A stretch of 64,000 bases of DNA from JAPWJZ01 sp965279315 (GCA_965279315.1 OZ257145.1:1-64000); one strand, 5' to 3'; counted from the first letter of the stretch, positions 16,579-27,106 are shown. Numbers and translations are program-made. The notes: generated by a model from the sequence alone, not told the origin.

Positions 16579-16579
<1 letters not shown>
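16184..16579 (-). CDS. Four-helix membrane protein behind glpK
   Basis: A 131-residue protein with four predicted transmembrane segments (about residues 9-30, 42-62, 78-97, 106-126). Its ATG shares a base with the glpK stop (TAATG), so it is coupled to the glycerol genes. It does not look like the aquaglyceroporin GlpF (no NPA motifs and too short). Function unknown; a role beside glycerol metabolism is only suggested by its position. Confidence 0.65.
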
Positions 16580-18059
<1,480 letters not shown>

Positions 18060-18060
<1 letters not shown>

Positions 18061-19586
18061 TACGCGGCCTCTTCCTTGTCACCCGCCAGCTTCTTGAGAA
18101 GCTTGCGGATTTTTTCCTGCGTCATTTCGGTCGTGTGCAGGCCGAGTTTTGACCGGCGCCACAGAATATCTTCAAGCGTCTGCGCCCATTCGTTGGCGAC
18201 GAGGTATTTGATTTCGGCTTCGTAGATGCTTTCGCCCAGATGTTCGCCGAGGTCTGTGATGCGTTTCGCACCGCGCAGGATGTCGCGCGTGCGCGTGCCG
18301 TAGGCGCGGCCCAGACGCTTGGCGAGGTTTTCGGGCAGCCATGCGTATTCGCGGCGCACGGTCTTGACGAAGGTTTCAAAACCCGCGATGCCGCCTTCCC
18401 CGCCCGGCAGCGGCGCGGTTTCGGTCCAGGCCTTCGTGCCCTTGCCGAGTTTTTCGGTGACGAGGTCTCCCGCCTGTTCGCCCAGCTTGCGGAACGTCGT
18501 GATCTTGCCGCCATAGACCGACAAAATCGGCAGGCCTGCGACATCGTCCATTTCAAGGATGTAATCGCGCGTGACTTCTGAGGCGTTTTCATCGCCGTCA
18601 TCGACCAGCGGGCGCACGCCGCTATACGTCCATTCGACGTCTTCGGGCTTCACCGCATGGCGGAAGAAACGGTTGACGGCTGCGCAGAGGTAATCCACTT
18701 CCTCGATTGAAATGCGCACTTCCTCGATATCGTCCTTGTATTCGATGTCGGTCGTGCCGACGAGCGTGTATTTTTTCTCGTAAGGGATCGTGAAAACGAT
18801 GCGTTTATCATCGTTTTGCAGGATATAGGCGTGTTCGCCCTGATAGAGCTTGGGCACGATGATATGGCTGCCCTTGACCCAGCGGATCTTGTATTTGCCG
18901 ACATCCGCGCCGACGAGGCCGAGGGTTTTCGCAACCCACGGGCCGGACGCGTTCACCACCATGCGCGCATGGATTTTATGTTTTTCATCGGTGTTCACGT
19001 CCTGCAGCACGGCCTGCCAGATATCCTGTTTCGCGTGCTTGCCGATGGAGATGCATTCGGTGCGCGTCAAAATCTCCGCGCCTTTTTCGAATGCGTCGCG
19101 CGCGCTCAGGACCACAAGGCGTGTGTCCTCGACCCAGCAATCGGCATAGGAAAAACCGCGGCGGAATTCGGGACGCAGCGGCTGGCCGTACATCGTGCCC
19201 GGCAAATAATGACTGTGGGAGCGCGAGAGGATTTTTCGGCCGCCCAGATGGTCGTACAAAAACAGCCCCGCGCGGATCATCCACCACGGGCGCAGTTTTT
19301 TGTGGTGCGGCAGAATGAAGGTGAGCGGCCAGATAATGTGCGGCGCTGATTTCAACAACACTTCACGTTCGTGTAACGCGTGACGGACAAGGTTGAATTC
19401 GTACTGTTCAAGATAACGCAAGCCGCCATGGATCAGCTTGGTGGAGGCGGAGGATGTGGCGGAGGCAAGGTCGTCTTTTTCGCACAGGACGACCGACAGC
19501 CCGCGCCCCGCGAGGTCGCGCGCGATGCCGCAGCCGTTCACGCCGCCGCCGATGACCAGAACATCCACTTCCCTGATTTTCGCCAC
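18060..19586 (-). CDS. glpD: Aerobic glycerol-3-phosphate dehydrogenase
   Basis: GlpD oxidises glycerol 3-phosphate to dihydroxyacetone phosphate and passes electrons to quinone at the inner membrane. The 508-residue flavoprotein has the FAD site VIGGGVNGCGIARDLAGRG, the LASATSSASTKLIHGG block and SVYGGKITTFRKL near residue 350. The start is GTG (19584-19586). It leads the operon glpD-glpK-membrane protein; no GlpR repressor is visible here. Confidence 0.96.
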
Positions 19587-19615
19587 GATCCGTAGCCCCC
19601 GATTAACTCCCTGAT

Positions 19616-19644
19616 ATTTAAGCGGAATATGGCAAGGATGGCAA
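19616..19644 (-). promoter_or_regulatory. Candidate promoter of the glp operon
   Basis: Read on the minus strand, TTGCCA (19644-19639), a 17-base spacer and TTAAAT (19621-19616) resemble a sigma-70 promoter 30 bases before the glpD start. Found by eye. Confidence 0.4.
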
Positions 19645-19651
19645 TAGCTAT

Positions 19652-20467
19652 TTATGCCCCGTCTTCGGGATCGTCGCCGTTTTTCTCGTGATGTTCCTGC
19701 GCCAGCACGAGTATTTTCCGCAAGATGTCGTTTTCGACCATCGGCGGCGGGCTGCCGAGCAGGTAGACGACCTCGCTTTGCGGTTTTTCGACAGGCGCAT
19801 CGCTGGTGCGGAAGGTGACGGTGCAGGTGGTGCCGCGGCGCGGCGTCGATTCAACCGCTATTTGCGCCTGCAGCTGTTCGAGGATGCCATAGACGACGGA
19901 AAGCCCGAGCCCCGCGCCCGCCGCCGTTTTGGTGGTGAAGAACGGCTGGAAAATACGCGGCAGGATATGGTGCGGGATGCCCGCGCCGTCATCGCGCACC
20001 CTCAGCGTGCCACCTGCGCAGGAAATGCGCAGACTGCCGCCGTCCGGCATCGCCTCGACCGCGTTCAGGGCAAGGTTCAGCACCACCTGCGCCACATGTT
20101 CGCGCGCGGCAATGATGGTGGCGGGCTGCAGGTCCCACTGCACCGCGATATCATTGCCGGCCAGCGTTTGCAGCGCGTCCTGCATGCCGCTCAGCACATC
20201 GGCCAAGTCGAGCGGTTCTTCCACGCCGATCTTCTGCTGCGAAAAGGCGAGCAATTGGCGCGTCAGCTGTGCACCGGCTTGCGTCAGTTTATGAATGCGT
20301 TGCTGCAATTCCGCCGGCGTCGTTTCCCCCGCTTCCAGCTGGCGCGCGCCTTTGGCTGTTTCGGCCTCGATGGTGGAGAGGATGTTGTTCATGTCATGCG
20401 CCACGCCGCCCGCGAAGGCGGAAAGGGCATCGAGCTTGACGGTGTGCGGCGCGGGCAGTTTTTTCAT
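19652..20467 (-). CDS. Soluble sensor-less histidine kinase
   Basis: A 271-residue protein made only of a kinase core: H-box GGVAHDMNNILS (His24), a dimerisation helix pair, N-box LNLALNAVEAMPDGG, G-box RDDGAGIP and F/G2 boxes FFTTKTAAGAGLGLSVV. No PAS, membrane or receiver domain is present. The H-box resembles hybrid kinases of the CckA/NtrB kind. The partner regulator is not encoded nearby, so it must lie elsewhere, or the protein is regulated through a separate sensor. The ATG at 20465-20467 is used; a GTG two codons upstream is also in frame. It lies between leucine dehydrogenase and glpD on the same strand. Confidence 0.85.
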   Translation of the reverse strand: MKKLPAPHTVKLDALSAFAGGVAHDMNNILSTIEAETAKGARQLEAGETTPAELQQRIHKLTQAGAQLTRQLLAFSQQKIGVEEPLDLADVLSGMQDALQTLAGNDIAVQWDLQPATIIAAREHVAQVVLNLALNAVEAMPDGGSLRISCAGGTLRVRDDGAGIPHHILPRIFQPFFTTKTAAGAGLGLSVVYGILEQLQAQIAVESTPRRGTTCTVTFRTSDAPVEKPQSEVVYLLGSPPPMVENDILRKILVLAQEHHEKNGDDPEDGA

Positions 20468-20502
20468 AACCACAATTTATAGTTGTGTGGCGATTTTTTC
20501 AA

Positions 20503-20532
20503 CCCAAAAAGAAAGGGCCGGTTTCCCGGCCC
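20503..20532 (-). terminator. Terminator after leucine dehydrogenase
   Basis: On the minus strand a 7-bp GC stem with a four-base loop (GGGCCGG, GAAA, CCGGCCC) is followed by TTTCTTTTT. It ends the leucine dehydrogenase transcript, 32 bases after its stop codon. Confidence 0.85.
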
Positions 20533-20564
20533 TCCCCTTGTCCATTATGTCTGTCCGCGAGCGG

Positions 20565-21638
20565 TTATGCGGCTTTGCAGGCTTTCTTGGCGGCGAAACG
20601 GCCTTCCGCAATGCGGTCGGCGGCGGTGCCGCAGGAAATGTCTTCCTTGTCCGCCATTTCAAAGATGCTGGTGGCGGTCGTGTCGATTTTGGCGACCATG
20701 TCGGCAACCGCTTTTGCATCGAATGCCTTGCCGGTCTGGCGCGCCACATGTTCGAAATAGACCGCGATCAAGCCGCCCGCGTTCACCAGGTAATCCGGTG
20801 CATACAGGATTTCGGCGCGGCGGAGCGCATCGCCATGACGCGCTTCGGCCAGCTGGTTGTTGGCGGCGCCCGCCACAACCTTTGCCTTGATGCGCGGCAG
20901 GGTTTCGTCGTTGATGATGCCGCCCAGCGCGCAGGGCGCGAAGACATCGGCATCGACATCGTAAATGCTGTTCAACGCAACGGGCATCGCGCCGAATTCG
21001 CGGCTGGCCATATCGACGCGGTCTGCCGCCATATCGGTCACAAACAGCTGGGCGCCTGCTTCATGCAGATGACGGCAGAGGTTGTAGCCGACATTGCCGA
21101 GGCCCTGGACTGCCACTTTCAGGCCTTTCAGGTCGCCACGGCCCATGCGGAAGCGCACAGCGGCCTTGAGGCCCGTGAACACGCCGAGCGCGGTCGTGGG
21201 CGACGGATCGCCCGAACCGGCAGTGCCGTGCGAAATGCCGACGACGTGTTTCGTCTGGCTGTTGATGTGGCTCATGTCTTCGACCGTCGTGCCGACGTCT
21301 TCGGCGACGATGTAGCGACCGCCCATGTTGTCGACCGCGCGGCCCATGGCGCGCATCATGTCGGCAGTTTTGGTTTTTTTGTCGCCGATGATGACGGATT
21401 TGCCGCCGCCAAGGGGCAGGCCGGTGATCGCTGCTTTATACGTCATGCCGCGCGACAGGCGCAGCACGTCCTTGATCGCCGCTTCGTCGCTTTCATAGGC
21501 CCACATGCGGCAGCCGCCCAGCGCGGGGCCGAGATTCGTGTTGTGCACGGAAATGATCGCCTTCAGCCCCGATTGCGCGTCGTGGAAGAAAGAGACTTGT
21601 TCGTGCTGGTCGAATTCCTTGTGGCTGAAAACAGTCAT
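20565..21638 (-). CDS. ldh: Leucine dehydrogenase-type amino acid dehydrogenase
   Basis: The 357-residue enzyme belongs to the Glu/Leu/Phe/Val dehydrogenases and matches the length of leucine dehydrogenase. It oxidatively deaminates branched-chain amino acids with NAD. Visible: GPALGGCRMW, the substrate lysine in GMTYKAA (Lys68), the catalytic lysine in LPLGGGKSVI (Lys80) and the nucleotide site VQGLGNVG. The open frame continues upstream, but the ATG at 21636-21638 with AAAGG gives the normal family start (MTVFSH). Valine or phenylalanine preference cannot be ruled out. Confidence 0.88.
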   Translation of the reverse strand: MTVFSHKEFDQHEQVSFFHDAQSGLKAIISVHNTNLGPALGGCRMWAYESDEAAIKDVLRLSRGMTYKAAITGLPLGGGKSVIIGDKKTKTADMMRAMGRAVDNMGGRYIVAEDVGTTVEDMSHINSQTKHVVGISHGTAGSGDPSPTTALGVFTGLKAAVRFRMGRGDLKGLKVAVQGLGNVGYNLCRHLHEAGAQLFVTDMAADRVDMASREFGAMPVALNSIYDVDADVFAPCALGGIINDETLPRIKAKVVAGAANNQLAEARHGDALRRAEILYAPDYLVNAGGLIAVYFEHVARQTGKAFDAKAVADMVAKIDTTATSIFEMADKEDISCGTAADRIAEGRFAAKKACKAA

Positions 21639-21994
21639 GGATGACTTACCTTTCATGTGCGACGGGCAGCGGATGCGCCACCCTGTAATTCCGATTCTCA
21701 CATTCAGGTATTTCCTGTCCACTAAAAGACGATAGGCAAAATACGATAGACGGAAAGTTGCAATGCTGCACTGCGGCTTTGTTTTTAAATATCAATTGCT
21801 GCAGTGCGTTTTGGTTTTAAATTTTTGCGCGTTGCAGCAGGGATTTTGCTGCGGGAGGGGTTGAGAATGGTTTGCGACTCAACAACTTGGCGTCATCCCC
21901 GCGAAAGCGGGGATCCCAGCGATTGGCAGGGCGCATGGTGCCGACGGGATCCCCGCTTTCGCGGGGATGACGCAACGGGGTTGGGGAGTACGGT
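21639..21994. other. Intergenic region with a palindromic element
   Basis: A 356-base gap between two minus-strand genes. Its right half holds the inverted repeat at 21891-21973. The left half is AT-rich around 21770-21835 with repeated runs such as GTTTT(T/G)AAAT and a CTGCAGTGC motif. No gene is supported in it. Confidence 0.6.
21891..21973. repeat. REP/MITE-like inverted repeat
   Basis: Two long arms, 21891-21915 and about 21946-21973, are complements of each other (core CCCCGCGAAAGCGGGGATCC). Each arm is itself a hairpin. The pattern is a well known dispersed palindromic repeat of proteobacteria, often found in intergenic gaps at gene ends. Only one copy is in this window. Confidence 0.8.
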
Positions 21995-22558
21995 TTACTG
22001 TTCCGTTTTCTTCCGCGACTTGAATGGCCGGTCGTTGGGTGTGGAAACGATCTGCCCGTCGCGCAGGTTTTCCGGCACAAAATCGGGGCCGCCGGCATGG
22101 ACGGGACGGTCGGGAAATTTGCCGAGGGAGATCAGGCGGTCATACATCACCAGCGCCCCCGCCACGCCCACATTCACGCAGAATTTCATGGGGATTTTGA
22201 TGACATGGTCGCAGCGTTTCAGCATCGCATCCGACACATTGCCCTTTTCCGGCCCCAGCACGTAAACGGCGCGCAACGGGTGGCGGAAGCTGGGCAGGTC
22301 GACCGCGCCCTCGATCAGCTCGACCGCGATCAATGCGGTGTTGGACGGCAGCAGCAGCGAATCCGCATCCTTGAAATCGTAAAACGGGATATGCCCGAAC
22401 GCGCCCGAGGTATCGCTCGCGCCCATTTCCTGCACATCGACCGAGGTGCCGACGGTAAAAAAGAAACTCGCGCCAAACGCATGCGACGTCCGCAGCAGGC
22501 TGCCCACATTCATGGGCTTCGAGATGCCCTCCGCTCCGATACCGAAATAGCCGCGCAT
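21995..22558 (-). CDS. SpoU/TrmH-family RNA 2'-O-methyltransferase
   Basis: A 187-residue SPOUT methyltransferase that would put a methyl group on a ribose of tRNA or rRNA. The three motifs are visible: NVGSLLRTSHAFGA (motif 1), LGPEKGNVS (motif 2) and IPMKFCVNVGVAGALVMYD (motif 3). It has no N-terminal extension, so it is close to the minimal TrmL/TrmH size. The ribosome site AGGGA lies inside the end of the preceding orphan gene. The exact target is not inferable. Confidence 0.85.
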   Translation of the reverse strand: MRGYFGIGAEGISKPMNVGSLLRTSHAFGASFFFTVGTSVDVQEMGASDTSGAFGHIPFYDFKDADSLLLPSNTALIAVELIEGAVDLPSFRHPLRAVYVLGPEKGNVSDAMLKRCDHVIKIPMKFCVNVGVAGALVMYDRLISLGKFPDRPVHAGGPDFVPENLRDGQIVSTPNDRPFKSRKKTEQ

Positions 22559-22561
22559 GGT

Positions 22562-23464
22562 TTATCTTTCCCTAAGTTCGCAAGAAAAATGATCGACGTG
22601 AGGTGCAGAAATCTGAAGAGCGCGTAGCATCGTGCCCAAGCTCTCGGCAGAATGCTCTAATGCCTCGCCCATCATTTCATCACTAAGTTTCAATGAAAGT
22701 GCGACGGGGCTGCCTACATTTGTTAAATATTTCTGAAAGCAAAATGGCCGGAACAATTTCCATTCTATAACCGCTATGCGCTCATCGCCCTTACTTTCAT
22801 CTACGGTTCCTTTATCCACTGATGGTGCTAAGCTTTCATTTTGTATAGAGACCTCAACCGTAATTGTAATGCTGGCTGGATCATTTGCGTAATCAAACAA
22901 TGACTTGCGCATACAGTGTTGAGCCTCTTGTTCATTTGTGACATCAATGCAGTGACCTCTAGGCGCATCAGAAATAATATTTACCGCCGCTTTATTGCAA
23001 CCGGTTTTGCTTAAACTAGGCGCAAGAGCATTCGCAATTTCCTCTACAAAAATTTTTGTTACTTGGGCGGGAAGAAGTGACTTTGGATAATAAAAATACA
23101 CATCTTTTAAATGCTTCTCATATATATCGGGTGATCTAGTATCGGACTGCTTTGTACACTCCGCCTCTTTTCCAGAGCAGATTAACGGCTTTCGATAAAC
23201 ATCTTCAGGCAAGATTTGTAAGTTAAAATTTACCGACTCAATGCCCTTTAAAAGTGGAGAAACCTTCGCTGAATCAAAGTTGGTTGGGCAGAACAGAGAT
23301 AATGGCCCAAGCGCCCTGCCAAATGTTTCTATTTTTTTTCTATATGCAACAAATTCGTCGTTATTCGCCTTGGCATCGGAAAACCACATAGAAAATACAC
23401 AAACAAAATATACAAACGCGACGACAACACATCGCTTTGAAAGTTCATTAGAAAAAATTGTCAT
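22562..23464 (-). CDS. AT-rich orphan, probable exported protein
   Basis: A 300-residue protein of unknown family. Residues 10-32 form a hydrophobic signal-like segment (VVVAFVYFVCVFSMWF) followed by DAKA, so it is probably exported. The mature part has several cysteines (for example LFCPTNF, LICSGKEAECTK, GHCIDV, QHCMRK) that may form disulfides. The DNA is much more AT-rich than both neighbours and uses AT-ending codons throughout, which suggests recent transfer. It sits between acetoacetyl-CoA synthetase (5 bases upstream) and the methyltransferase (3 bases downstream). No ribosome site is evident at its ATG. Confidence 0.7.
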   Translation of the reverse strand: MTIFSNELSKRCVVVAFVYFVCVFSMWFSDAKANNDEFVAYRKKIETFGRALGPLSLFCPTNFDSAKVSPLLKGIESVNFNLQILPEDVYRKPLICSGKEAECTKQSDTRSPDIYEKHLKDVYFYYPKSLLPAQVTKIFVEEIANALAPSLSKTGCNKAAVNIISDAPRGHCIDVTNEQEAQHCMRKSLFDYANDPASITITVEVSIQNESLAPSVDKGTVDESKGDERIAVIEWKLFRPFCFQKYLTNVGSPVALSLKLSDEMMGEALEHSAESLGTMLRALQISAPHVDHFSCELRER

Positions 23465-23469
23465 TTTTT

Positions 23470-25437
23470 TTAAGACTTCAACTCCGCCAAATCCTTATAA
23501 AGCCCCAGCGCCTCGGGGTTCGCCAGCGCTTCAACGTTTTTCACCTCGCGGCCGTGGATGACGTCGCGGACGGCGAGTTCGGTGATTTTGCCGGATTTGG
23601 TGCGGGGGATGTCGGTGACGGCGATGACTTTTGCCGGCACGTGGCGGGGGGATGCCTGTTCGCGGATGGCTTTTTTGAGACGCAGGGTGAGCGCTTCGTC
23701 GAGGCGCATGCCGGGTTTCAGCACGACGAACAAAACCACGCGCACATCGTTGTCCCAATCCTGCCCGACCGCGATGCTTTCCTTGATTTCGGGCTGCTGT
23801 TCGACGATGCGGTAAATTTCCGCCGTGCCGATGCGCACGCCGCCGGGGTTCAGGGTGGCATCCGAACGGCCATGAATAATCAGCCCCTTATGCGCCGTCC
23901 ATTCGCACCAGTCGCCATGGCACCAGATACCGGGGAAACGTTCGAAATAGGCTTTGGAATATTTTTCGCCGTTTGCGTCGTTCCAGAAACTGACCGGCAT
24001 ACAGGGGAACGGCGTTTTGCAGACGAGTTCTCCCTTGCCGCTTTCCATGTGTTTTGCGTTGTCGTCGAACACATCGATATCCATACCCAATCCCGGCCCC
24101 TGAATTTCGCCGCGATAGACGGGGGAAATGGGATTGCCGAGCACGAAGCACGACACGATATCCGTGCCGCCGGAGATGGAGGCCAGCTGCGCATCGGGGA
24201 AGATCGCGTCATAGACGTAATCGAAACCTTCATGCGACAGCGGCGAACCGGTCGAGGTCATCAGGCGCACGGTCGACAGTTCCAGCCTGTCGGTCACGTT
24301 CACATTGGCCACGCGCAGCGCGTCGATATATTTCGCCGACGTGCCGAACAGCGTGCATTCATGGCGGCCGACATAGTCGAATAACGCGTAACCATCGGGA
24401 TAGAACGGCGAGCCATCAAACAATAACAGCGTTGCTTCGGATGCCAGCGCCGTGACCAGCCAGTTCCACATCATCCATCCGCAGGTGGTGAAATAGAACA
24501 CGTTATCGCCGCGCTTCACGTCGGATTGCAGCTTGTGTTCCTTGAGGTGCTGGATCAGCGTGCCGCCCGCGCCATGCACGATGCACTTAGGTATTCCAGT
24601 GGTGCCGGAAGAGAACATGATATACAGCGGCGTATTGAAATCGAATTTTTCGAACGTGATTTCGGCAGGCTTGAACTTGTTTTTGAAATCTTCGTACGTC
24701 ACGGCCCAGAGCGACGCAACGTCGGAGCGCAGGTATTGCACGATGACGGTTTTTTTCAAGCTGGGCAGCTTGTCCATCACTTCCTTGACCTTGGCGCGGC
24801 AATCGATTTCCTTGCCGTTATAGTAATAGCCGTTGACCGCGAACATCACCTTCGGCTCGATCTGGCCGAAACGGTCGAGCACGCCCTGCACGCCGAAATC
24901 AGGCGAGGCCGACGACCATATCGCGCCGAGGCTGGCGGTTGCCAGCATGCAGATCACGGCTTCGGGCATGTTGGGCAGGTAACCCGCCACGCGGTCGCCC
25001 CTGGTCACGCCGAGTTCCTGCAGCGCCTGACGCACCTGGCTGACCTGATCGTAGAGTTCCTTGTGCGACAGCTTGCGGTTCACCTTGCCTTCGCCGTTGA
25101 AAACGATGGCAGTGTCTTCGTCATAGCGGCGCAGCAGGTTCTGGGCGAAGTTCAATTTTCCTTCGGGGAAAAAACGGCTGTCCTGAAACGATTTGCCGGG
25201 GGCGAAAACCTTGCCGCCCTTGTCGCCGATGATTTCGCAATCGTCCCAGACGCGGTCCCAGAATTTTTCCTTGTTTTCGACCGACCAGCGCCAGAAATCC
25301 TGATAATCCTTGAATGACGTTTTTTCGTCGCGGGCAACCGACTGCATGAATTTGCCCAATTGGGTGGTTTCGGGCGCTTCCGGTTTCCATTTCAGGTCAA
25401 AATCGGCGGTCGGGGCGGCAACGGGCTGTGCGGTCAT
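23470..25437 (-). CDS. Acetoacetyl-CoA synthetase
   Basis: The 655-residue acyl-CoA ligase activates acetoacetate with ATP and CoA. It has the AMP-binding motif YIMFSSGTTGIPKCIVHG, SISGGTDIVSCFVLGNP, which is typical of acetoacetyl-CoA synthetases, GDWCEWTAHKGLIIHGRSD, and the C-terminal PRTKSGK with the catalytic lysine. Length is normal for the family. Together with leucine dehydrogenase it would suit use of ketogenic amino acids or polyhydroxybutyrate. Confidence 0.93.
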   Translation of the reverse strand: MTAQPVAAPTADFDLKWKPEAPETTQLGKFMQSVARDEKTSFKDYQDFWRWSVENKEKFWDRVWDDCEIIGDKGGKVFAPGKSFQDSRFFPEGKLNFAQNLLRRYDEDTAIVFNGEGKVNRKLSHKELYDQVSQVRQALQELGVTRGDRVAGYLPNMPEAVICMLATASLGAIWSSASPDFGVQGVLDRFGQIEPKVMFAVNGYYYNGKEIDCRAKVKEVMDKLPSLKKTVIVQYLRSDVASLWAVTYEDFKNKFKPAEITFEKFDFNTPLYIMFSSGTTGIPKCIVHGAGGTLIQHLKEHKLQSDVKRGDNVFYFTTCGWMMWNWLVTALASEATLLLFDGSPFYPDGYALFDYVGRHECTLFGTSAKYIDALRVANVNVTDRLELSTVRLMTSTGSPLSHEGFDYVYDAIFPDAQLASISGGTDIVSCFVLGNPISPVYRGEIQGPGLGMDIDVFDDNAKHMESGKGELVCKTPFPCMPVSFWNDANGEKYSKAYFERFPGIWCHGDWCEWTAHKGLIIHGRSDATLNPGGVRIGTAEIYRIVEQQPEIKESIAVGQDWDNDVRVVLFVVLKPGMRLDEALTLRLKKAIREQASPRHVPAKVIAVTDIPRTKSGKITELAVRDVIHGREVKNVEALANPEALGLYKDLAELKS

Positions 25438-25522
25438 TAAAAGAAACCTCGCGAAAAAAATTTCTGTACATCATATCGACACGGGAGCATAGTGGCTATA
25501 CCGAATTAACTTATTAAAAACA

Positions 25523-26098
25523 ATGGCTTCCGAACCAAATAACAGCAAAAAAGACGATTCAGGCGAATGGCCGCAGCTGATGCTGGCGGCGCAGGGCGGC
25601 GATGCTGTTGCGTATCAGCGGCTCTTGCGTGAAATCACGCCGCCGCTTCGCGCTTTTTTGAGAGCGCGTTTTTTCGCGCGCGAGCATATCGATGATATCG
25701 TTCAGGAAATTTTGCTGGCGATCCACGCCGCCCGCCATACCTATCGCCCCGACCAGCCGTTCCGCAACTGGATGTACGGCGTGGCGCGGCACAAAATGAT
25801 CGATTACATGCGCAAATACGGGCGCAAGACCGCCAATGAAATCAATGATGATGAACTTGTAACCTTTATGCGGGACACCGCGAATACCCCTGAAGAGGCC
25901 ATGCTGGGCAAGGACGTCAAACAGGCGCTGGCCCAGCTGCCGGAAAAGCAGCGTGAAGTTTTGCTGATGACCCGCGTCGAAGGGCTGTCGATGGCGGAGG
26001 CTGCTGCAAAACTGGGCATGACGGAAACAGCCGTGAAAGTGACCGCGCACCGCGCGACCAAGAAAATGAAGGAGTGGCTGCTTGAGTACGGATACTGA
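25523..26098 (+). CDS. sigF: ECF sigma factor (SigF-like)
   Basis: A 191-residue ECF sigma factor with sigma2 (AYQRLLREIT...HIDDIVQEILLAIH, about residues 30-85) and sigma4 (LPEKQREVLLMTRVEGLSMAEAAAKLGMTETAVK, about 140-175). It is followed by an NrsF (DUF1109) anti-sigma gene that overlaps it by 17 bases. In Caulobacter the equivalent SigF-NrsF pair controls a small copper/heavy-metal regulon with promoters of the form GTAACC-N16-CGAA; exactly such a site precedes the next operon at 26733. Confidence 0.9.
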   Translation: MASEPNNSKKDDSGEWPQLMLAAQGGDAVAYQRLLREITPPLRAFLRARFFAREHIDDIVQEILLAIHAARHTYRPDQPFRNWMYGVARHKMIDYMRKYGRKTANEINDDELVTFMRDTANTPEEAMLGKDVKQALAQLPEKQREVLLMTRVEGLSMAEAAAKLGMTETAVKVTAHRATKKMKEWLLEYGY

Positions 26099-26720
26099 CA
26101 AACTCATTGCACAGCTGGGACATGACCTGAAACCCGTGAAGCCGCTGGCGGGCGCGCTGACCCTTGCGCTGATCCTCTCCACCCTCTCGCTCGTTGCCAC
26201 CTTTGGCGCGATTGCCGTTTTCACCAAGGGCATCCGCGCCGACTGGCAGGTGATGTTCAACGAACATGTGTGCCAGACGGCGGGCATCTTTTTCTCCGGC
26301 CTGCTGGCGGCTTATGCGGCGTTTAAGTTGTCAGTGCCGGATACGCGCATCCGCAATCCGGTGCGCATCGTGCTGGGGCTTGCCAGTTTTATCTGGGTGC
26401 TGCTGATCGCGGGACAGATCGGGGCAGAGCCGCCGGAGGCCGGATACCGCAACTGCCTGACCGATTTTTCGCTGCTGTTCATCATCCCCTTCGCCGCCGG
26501 CATTTTCATGGCCACGCGCGCTGCGCCCGTCTGGTATGGCTGGTCGGGATATGCGCTCGCATTATCCGTCGGGTCATTCGCCGCGCTCGGCATGCGTTTT
26601 GCCTGCCCGAATGAACAGCCCGCGCATCTGCTGGTCTGGCATTACCTGCCCGTGCTGGGTTTTGCGATTGTCGGGATCGGGCTTGGCCAGATTCTGTTAA
26701 AGAAATTTGCAAAGAAATAA
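26082..26720 (+). CDS. nrsF: NrsF-type membrane anti-sigma factor (DUF1109)
   Basis: A 212-residue integral membrane protein with about six helices and a short N-terminal cytosolic part, the DUF1109 layout. Two conserved cysteines, Cys125 (GYRNCLTD) and Cys175 (RFACPNEQPAHLLVWH), are those implicated in signal sensing in Caulobacter NrsF. The start is TTG at 26082-26084 with GGAG seven bases upstream, inside the end of the sigma gene. Confidence 0.9.
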   Translation: MSTDTDKLIAQLGHDLKPVKPLAGALTLALILSTLSLVATFGAIAVFTKGIRADWQVMFNEHVCQTAGIFFSGLLAAYAAFKLSVPDTRIRNPVRIVLGLASFIWVLLIAGQIGAEPPEAGYRNCLTDFSLLFIIPFAAGIFMATRAAPVWYGWSGYALALSVGSFAALGMRFACPNEQPAHLLVWHYLPVLGFAIVGIGLGQILLKKFAKK

Positions 26721-26732
26721 CCGCGCCGCCCG

Positions 26733-26758
26733 TAACCAATTCTTCGCAATCATCGAAT
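26733..26758 (+). promoter_or_regulatory. SigF-type ECF promoter of the bufferin operon
   Basis: GTAACC at 26733-26738, exactly 16 bases, then CGAA at 26755-26758. This equals the Caulobacter SigF promoter consensus GTAACC-N16-CGAA. It lies 62 bases before the bufA start and just behind nrsF. Confidence 0.85.
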
Positions 26759-26820
26759 ATGATGCCAGCAGCCGGAATTTTCCGGCTGTCGTACACAAAA
26801 CACCGAAAAAGGACCCTCCC

Positions 26821-27087
26821 ATGAAAAAGAACGTCATTGCCGCGGCGACCCTCGCAGCCGTCATCTCCTTCGCAGCACAGGCAGCTGTTGCCGACGACAT
26901 GAAGACCGAAACCTGCTACGGCGTCGTGAAGGCCGGCAAGAATGACTGCAAAACCGGCGCGCATTCCTGTGCAGGCTCGGCCAAGGCAGACAACGACAAG
27001 GCCGAATGGGTGAAGGTTCCCGCTGGCCTGTGCGACAAGCTGACCGGCGGCACCACCGAAGCCCCGATGGAAGAAATGAAGAAGTAA
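26821..27087 (+). CDS. bufA1: Bufferin-type DUF2282 peptide precursor
   Basis: An 88-residue precursor: signal peptide of about 25 residues (MKKNVIAAATLAAVISFAAQAAVA), then a DUF2282 core with four cysteines (ETCYG, KNDCK, HSCAG, GLCDK) and GKNDC-x-TGAHSCAG. DUF2282 proteins are bufferins, exported copper-binding peptides whose cysteines are modified by the neighbouring DUF692 enzyme. An EcfF/SigF promoter precedes it and a terminator follows. Confidence 0.92.
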   Translation: MKKNVIAAATLAAVISFAAQAAVADDMKTETCYGVVKAGKNDCKTGAHSCAGSAKADNDKAEWVKVPAGLCDKLTGGTTEAPMEEMKK

Positions 27088-27106
27088 TCTTCAAGGCTGA
27101 AGAACA

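Noticed and set aside
19652..20467. CckA itself
   Set aside because: CckA has PAS and receiver domains and membrane helices; this protein has only a kinase core.
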